Below are positions 60,543 to 64,000 of a stretch of DNA of 64,000 nucleotides, one piece after another. The notes under the pieces are model-generated. The model was not told the origin of the DNA and searched no databases. It saw only the letters and a list, made by a program, of their open reading frames with translations. Position numbers and translations under genes: made by a program. How positions within the stretch are numbered: the first letter of the stretch is position 1; each line of letters begins with the position of its first letter. Source of the DNA: Sphingobacterium detergens (lineage in GTDB: Bacteria > Bacteroidota > Bacteroidia > Sphingobacteriales > Sphingobacteriaceae). Location of the stretch: positions 1,054,001 to 1,118,000 of the forward strand of contig NZ_RAPY01000001.1 in assembly GCF_003610355.1 (NCBI RefSeq). Direction: 5' to 3'.

Positions 60543-60552
60543 ATATCAATTT

Positions 60553-61674
60553 ATGAACCGCTTTAAATCATTAGACATATTTCGTGGATTTACCGTTGCA
60601 GCCATGATACTGGTCAATAATCCAGGGAATTACCACCATGTATATCCGCAGCTGGAACATTCCGCTTGGCATGGCTGTACATTTACAGATCTTATTTTTC
60701 CCTTTTTCCTGTTCGCCGTAGGAAATTCAATGGCTTTCTCCTTAAAAAAAATGGAAGAAATCCCCTCTGCGGTATTTCTAAAAAAAATCAGCAAAAGATT
60801 TCTATTATTATTTCTGATCGGCTTCTTATTAAATATTTTCCCTTTTGTGGAATGGAATAGCCAGCATCAGCTGGAGTGGCTGCCCACGGAAAAATACCGC
60901 TACTTTGGTGTTTTACAACGTATTGCCTTATGCTATTTTTGCAGTGCACTATTAATCTATTACCTCAAAGACAAGGGAGCCGTTATCACGAGTATCTTTC
61001 TGCTGCTTTTCTATTGGTTAATCTGCTATATAGCCAACCCCAATGATCCCTATAGCTTGGAAGGATGGTTTGGAACGACTTTGGACGTCAAGCTTTTCGG
61101 TGCTTCCCACCTTTATCATGGTGAAGGTAAAGCATTTGATCCCGAAGATATCTGGAGCGCACCCGCTGCAATCAGTCAAACTGTTTTTGGTTATATTACC
61201 GGAAAATATATTATTCAAAGATTAGCGGGAAAGAAAGAGCTGATCAGGCTATTTGCCTGGGGACTGGCCTTGATTGTAGCCGGATATTTATGGTCTTTTG
61301 CCTTCCCCATCAATAAAAAGATCTGGACCAGCAGTTATTGCCTATTCACAACTGGGATAGCCTTAGCTTTTCTGAGTCTGTTAATTTATCTGATTGAATT
61401 TCTAAAGATCAAAGGTCCGCTATACAGTGTGTTTGACGACTTTGGTAAGAACACACTTTTCATCTATTGTCTGAGTGGAATTGTTCCCAGCCTATGTGCC
61501 CTTATTTTGATACCAAATACAAAACAAAACCTCTGGGATTTTAGCTATCAAGCGATATTTGGAAACTGCACAAACCAAGCACTAGGATCAGTATTATTCG
61601 CCCTGTTCTTTGTTTTCCTCAATTGGTTAGTAGCCTTATTCCTCAGAAAAAAGAATATCTATATCAAAATCTAG
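60553..61674 (+). CDS. DUF5009/HGSNAT-like membrane acyltransferase
   Basis: 373 aa, about ten membrane helices. It opens with the family signature SLDIFRGFTVAAMILVNNPG, then HSAWHGCTFTDLIFPFFLF, where His16-like residues are the acceptor/acetyl carrier in human heparan-alpha-glucosaminide N-acetyltransferase. The family (COG4299) moves acetyl groups from cytoplasmic acetyl-CoA across the membrane onto amino-sugars such as glucosamine. In this locus it may acetylate (or re-acetylate) a glycan imported by the SusCD pair; inference. A strong terminator lies between SusD and this gene, so it may be partly uncoupled. Confidence 0.85.
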   Translation: MNRFKSLDIFRGFTVAAMILVNNPGNYHHVYPQLEHSAWHGCTFTDLIFPFFLFAVGNSMAFSLKKMEEIPSAVFLKKISKRFLLLFLIGFLLNIFPFVEWNSQHQLEWLPTEKYRYFGVLQRIALCYFCSALLIYYLKDKGAVITSIFLLLFYWLICYIANPNDPYSLEGWFGTTLDVKLFGASHLYHGEGKAFDPEDIWSAPAAISQTVFGYITGKYIIQRLAGKKELIRLFAWGLALIVAGYLWSFAFPINKKIWTSSYCLFTTGIALAFLSLLIYLIEFLKIKGPLYSVFDDFGKNTLFIYCLSGIVPSLCALILIPNTKQNLWDFSYQAIFGNCTNQALGSVLFALFFVFLNWLVALFLRKKNIYIKI

Positions 61675-61746
61675 GTCTAGGTTTATTGAAGCAAAAAATT
61701 CGGCATTTTCTACTGTCTACAAAGTAGACATCTCCATCAGAATGAC

Positions 61747-61771
61747 AAAAAAAAGGGCCTAGGCCCTTTTT
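61747..61771 (+). terminator. Terminator after DUF5009 gene
   Basis: Eight A, then GGGCCTAGGCCC, then five T: a palindrome able to fold as AAAAGGGC-CTAG-GCCCTTTT, 73 bp after the stop codon. Confidence 0.7.
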
Positions 61772-61901
61772 ATATATAAAGATATGGATAAGATATACCG
61801 TAGCTACTTTTAGAAAACGCCCCATATTTGTTTACTAATTCCGCCATTACAGTATGTATGCACTAAAGTAAGTCAAATTAACCCGGTAGAGAAAAAAACA
61901 A

Positions 61902-61924
61902 GGGGGGACAAAAGGGGGGACAAA
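61902..61924 (+). repeat. Tandem GGGGGGACAAA repeat
   Basis: Two copies of GGGGGGACAAA separated by one A, standing out against AT-rich surroundings. Only two G-runs are present here, so an intramolecular G-quadruplex is unlikely. Confidence 0.5.
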
Positions 61925-62074
61925 TCACAATAACTTGATATACAAACCATTACTGTTACAAGATAAAATAGCCAAAAGTGCTTTTTTAACAAAAAGAACA
62001 AGGTCTAATTTCATCTCGCAAGCACCTTCCATCTATAGGAGCAACGACAGACGCTGTCTCTGTATATAAAAAAG

Positions 62075-62103
62075 AAGACCTGAGGTTGGGAGCCCCAGGT
62101 CTT
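62075..62103 (+). promoter_or_regulatory. Hairpin of an orphan SusC-type leader
   Basis: AAGACCTG-a-GG pairs with CC-c-CAGGTCTT around a 7-nt loop, followed by TAACTAACCAATTATTAACC and an ATG. A similar hairpin plus TAACC/AATTATT spacer commonly precedes SusC genes in Sphingobacteriaceae; none follows here. Confidence 0.5.
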
Positions 62104-62128
62104 AACTAACCAATTATTAACCTAAATT

Positions 62129-62218
62129 ATGAAAAGTCTTTTTTTATTATTCTACACAAGGAATATTTCAACTATCAGACCAAAAAGAGTGTCGATTTTA
62201 TATTTCACATTTTTTTAA
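62129..62218 (+). pseudogene. Remnant SusC N-terminus (29 codons)
   Basis: Short reading frame starting MKSLFLLFYTRN and ending in a stop after 29 codons. Basic residues followed by a hydrophobic segment (SILYFTFF) resemble the beginning of STN-type SusC proteins. It directly follows a typical SusC leader (hairpin at 62075, spacer, ATG). There is no SusC body behind it, because the convergent gene begins about 75 bp later. I read it as what remains of a deleted SusC; a leader peptide is the alternative. Confidence 0.4.
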
Positions 62219-62292
62219 CAAATTGCTGAGATTGATATGACGAATCTCCGCTTTCTGGGTCCCCTGACTATATTATCGAATAATAGATCAAC

Positions 62293-63738
62293 TTATTGGA
62301 AGAGCTTGTCTGTGGCAATTTTGTCATAATCAGTGTCAGGTTCAGCAGCTATAAGCCCAGCCGGATTTTGAGTCAGAAAATGCACCTTATTGGGATAGCG
62401 TTCAGCCATTTGCCTGACCAGCTCCATCATATAATGATTGCTTGGATAAACCTTTACCTGGGTTCTGATATCTGCTAAATCAGCATATTGACCATATAGA
62501 TCAATATAGCCCATGCCATAAAACCGGCCATTTTCAATGACAATACAACTCTTTTCTTCTATACTCCGCCCCTTATCTATAAATACATAAGATGGTCTTT
62601 GCTTTAACCATTCATCAATACAACGCTCCACACGTGTATTATGCAGTGCTTTGTCAGGAAAATCAGCTCGACTGACGGATTTAGCTGCCAAACTAGCAGT
62701 GCCAAAATGACAAAACTGAGCGCTAATTTCCCCTTCTTTCATAAAGGACTGTAATAATTGAATGGCATCGTATTCCCGTTGAAATAACTGAATACAATCT
62801 TGGATCCGATTCATTTTACCTATTGCCAAATGGAGATACCCATTTTGATCTTCATAGCAAAACAAACCAAATTTTGGTTCATACCGTTTGAGTGCCCGAT
62901 TATATTTGGGCCAAAGTCGTTTAATCTCCGTACATTCCAGTAACAGGGACATCAGTTCTGTGCCACAAGACTCATAACTAATGTGATAGATCTCTTTTAA
63001 AAAATTTTGTCGCTGCGCCTGAATATTGTTACCTGTAAAGTGGGATAACACCCTTTTCTTGATATTGACCGCCTTCCCCACATAGATCACCTTCCCATTT
63101 CTATCGTGAAAATAATAAACACCGGCGGTATCGGGCAATTGCTCAAATTCCTTCCGATCTAAATGCGGTGGAAACCGCTGATCGATAGCCTTATGTTTGA
63201 TCATTTCCTGAAACACCTGCGTTGTATCGAGCGCACGAAGATAAGCGAAAAGAATCGCTGTTGCATCGGCATCACCACCTGCCCTGTGCCGATTTTCGAT
63301 GGGTATATCGAGGTAATCACACAAACGGCCCAAACTATAGGATAAAAGCCCCGGTTTGATCTTACGGGCATAGCGTACGGTACATAATTTAATGGAAGAC
63401 CAGTCTATTCCGGCCTCCTGAAGCTGAAAACGAATGAAGGAATAATCAAAATTAACATTGTGTGCAACAAAAACCCGATCTTTCAATAATGCATAAATTT
63501 CCGGTGCAACATCCTCAAATAATGGCGCATCCGCAACCATCTCATTGTCGATACCCGTAAGTGCAAAAATAGAATTCGGAATTTCAACACCAGGATTTAC
63601 CAAAGTCTCCCAACGATGCAGGACGCGATTACCGTCGTGTATAACGATTGCAATTTCAGTAATCCGGCTGGATTTTGCATTACCCCCTGTGGTTTCTATA
63701 TCCACAATGGCAAACTCTTGTTTTTTGCTCCGATTCAT
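62293..63738 (-). CDS. DnaQ-type exonuclease fused to a GIY-YIG endonuclease domain
   Basis: 481 aa. The start at 63738 has AGGA seven bases upstream; earlier ATGs (63744, 63849) are less well placed. Residues 1-180: DEDDh 3'-5' exonuclease with FAIVDIETTGG (Exo I), HNVNFDYSFIRF (Exo II) and HRAGGDADATAIL (Exo III, H..D). Residues about 205-300: GIY-YIG domain TAGVYYFHDRNGKVIYVGKAVNIKKRV with the metal Glu in LLECTEIKRLWPKYN, as in the N-terminal half of UvrC and E. coli Cho. The last 180 residues are not recognised. Probably a DNA-repair nuclease making a 3' incision and trimming. Confidence 0.9.
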   Translation of the reverse strand: MNRSKKQEFAIVDIETTGGNAKSSRITEIAIVIHDGNRVLHRWETLVNPGVEIPNSIFALTGIDNEMVADAPLFEDVAPEIYALLKDRVFVAHNVNFDYSFIRFQLQEAGIDWSSIKLCTVRYARKIKPGLLSYSLGRLCDYLDIPIENRHRAGGDADATAILFAYLRALDTTQVFQEMIKHKAIDQRFPPHLDRKEFEQLPDTAGVYYFHDRNGKVIYVGKAVNIKKRVLSHFTGNNIQAQRQNFLKEIYHISYESCGTELMSLLLECTEIKRLWPKYNRALKRYEPKFGLFCYEDQNGYLHLAIGKMNRIQDCIQLFQREYDAIQLLQSFMKEGEISAQFCHFGTASLAAKSVSRADFPDKALHNTRVERCIDEWLKQRPSYVFIDKGRSIEEKSCIVIENGRFYGMGYIDLYGQYADLADIRTQVKVYPSNHYMMELVRQMAERYPNKVHFLTQNPAGLIAAEPDTDYDKIATDKLFQ

Positions 63739-63968
63739 AGTCATTCCTAAAACAAATATACTAACATATTTAGTATATCTATATATTTTAGCATTTATTT
63801 GGCAAAAAGAGCAGACAGCCCTTAGACAACGTTGATTAATCCCGATCAACCTAACATCACTTAGTCAATTTTCAGCAATATTCGACAGGATAAACAATTC
63901 GAGGATAATGTTGACCAGATTTTGTTTATTTTGGATATACTTTTATATAACACATCAAATTATCATCA

Positions 63969-64000
63969 ATGGAAGTAGTACATAAAAACGACGAAAAACA
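63969..64000 (+). CDS. Start of an unidentified gene (partial)
   Basis: ATG at 63969 opens a frame MEVVHKNDEK that runs off the right edge after ten codons. The beginning resembles short GNAT (YjdJ-like) acetyltransferases, which often start with a similar charged strand, but ten residues are too few to say. The sequence before it (230 bp) contains a small inverted repeat ATATACT/AGTATAT (63756-63778) shared with the divergent nuclease gene. Confidence 0.3.
   Translation, partial: MEVVHKNDEK

Larger units (their letters stand above)
61675..62292. other. Intergenic region with hairpins, G-runs and orphan SusC leader
   Basis: 618 bp without an intact gene. In order: a GTCTAC-aaa-GTAGAC hairpin (61715-61729), a GGGC/GCCC terminator-like palindrome (61747-61771), two G6 runs (61902-61919), a longer hairpin (62075-62103) and the short reading frame at 62129-62218. 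See separate entries. Confidence 0.5.

Noticed and set aside
61902-61924. G-quadruplex
   Set aside because: Only two G-runs are present within reach, so a stable intramolecular four-run quadruplex is not expected, although splitting each six-G run could be argued.

Overview
The window comes from a Bacteroidota chromosome, most likely Sphingobacterium or a close relative in the Sphingobacteriaceae. The signs are a SusC/SusD pair driven by an ECF sigma/FecR pair, many Bacteroidota-type lipoprotein and outer-membrane genes, promoters of the TTG-N19-TAnnTTTG kind (best example before the Lrp gene at 24453-24482), weak Shine-Dalgarno signals, and moderate-to-low GC. No rRNA, canonical tRNA, insertion sequence, prophage or CRISPR array was seen.

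Layout. 1-437: 5' part of a polysaccharide deacetylase lipoprotein. 633-6606 (minus): porin, DASS dicarboxylate transporter, and succinate dehydrogenase/fumarate reductase sdhC-sdhA-sdhB as one apparent dicarboxylate uptake and oxidation operon. 6916-11167 (plus): GHL10-type glycosidase-like protein, periplasmic glutaminase, and small VOC, AhpD-like and SRPBCC proteins. 11247-20576 (minus): Bax-inhibitor-1 protein, a complete RND tripartite efflux pump, small unknowns, DUF763 protein and a lipoprotein. 20671-29278: a large FAD/Fe-S 2-hydroxyacid dehydrogenase (minus), then FUSC, Lrp, EamA, a 5'-nucleotidase split into two genes, and an MFS transporter (plus). 29344-33322 (minus): M13 peptidase, a small membrane protein, MetA (predicted homoserine O-acetyltransferase) and a TlpA-like thioredoxin. 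33697-43494: aconitase, pentapeptide-repeat and WG-repeat proteins, DUF808, DUF4256, DUF6265-YCII fusion, GyrI-like protein and a ClC-type channel/transporter. 43618-46800 (minus): RtcB RNA ligase and a slipin, preceded by a structured non-coding region. 47258-53118: lipoprotein, amidohydrolase, a three-gene cluster ending in an MpaB/DUF2236 oxygenase, RecR and a LOG protein. 53849-61674 (plus): ECF sigma, FecR, SusC, SusD and a DUF5009 acyltransferase. 62293-63738: DnaQ-GIY-YIG fusion nuclease.

The most unusual item is the region upstream of slipin-rtcB. On the minus strand, 46672-46539 holds two tandem tRNA-like modules. Each has a perfect T-arm (loop UUCGAAU), a D-arm with the canonical loop AAGGGUA, and an anticodon-like hairpin. 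The acceptor stem of each is closed on itself by a stable tetraloop (GAAA in the first, UUCG in the second), so neither has a free acceptor end and both read in the permuted order T-arm, acceptor, D-arm, anticodon arm. They look like tRNA mimics related to the tRNA-like part of bacterial YrlA/Y RNAs, here in front of an RNA ligase and a membrane-scaffold gene with no Ro60 gene nearby. I suggest this as an RNA-repair or RNA-sensing locus worth experiments.

Other points of note: MetA carries Glu111, pointing to acetyl-CoA rather than succinyl-CoA; the protein encoded at 49463 looks like a DUF45/YgjP metallopeptidase fold without its HExxH; an orphan SusC-type leader lies at 62075-62218 with no SusC behind it; and perfect palindromes sit directly before glsA and acnA.
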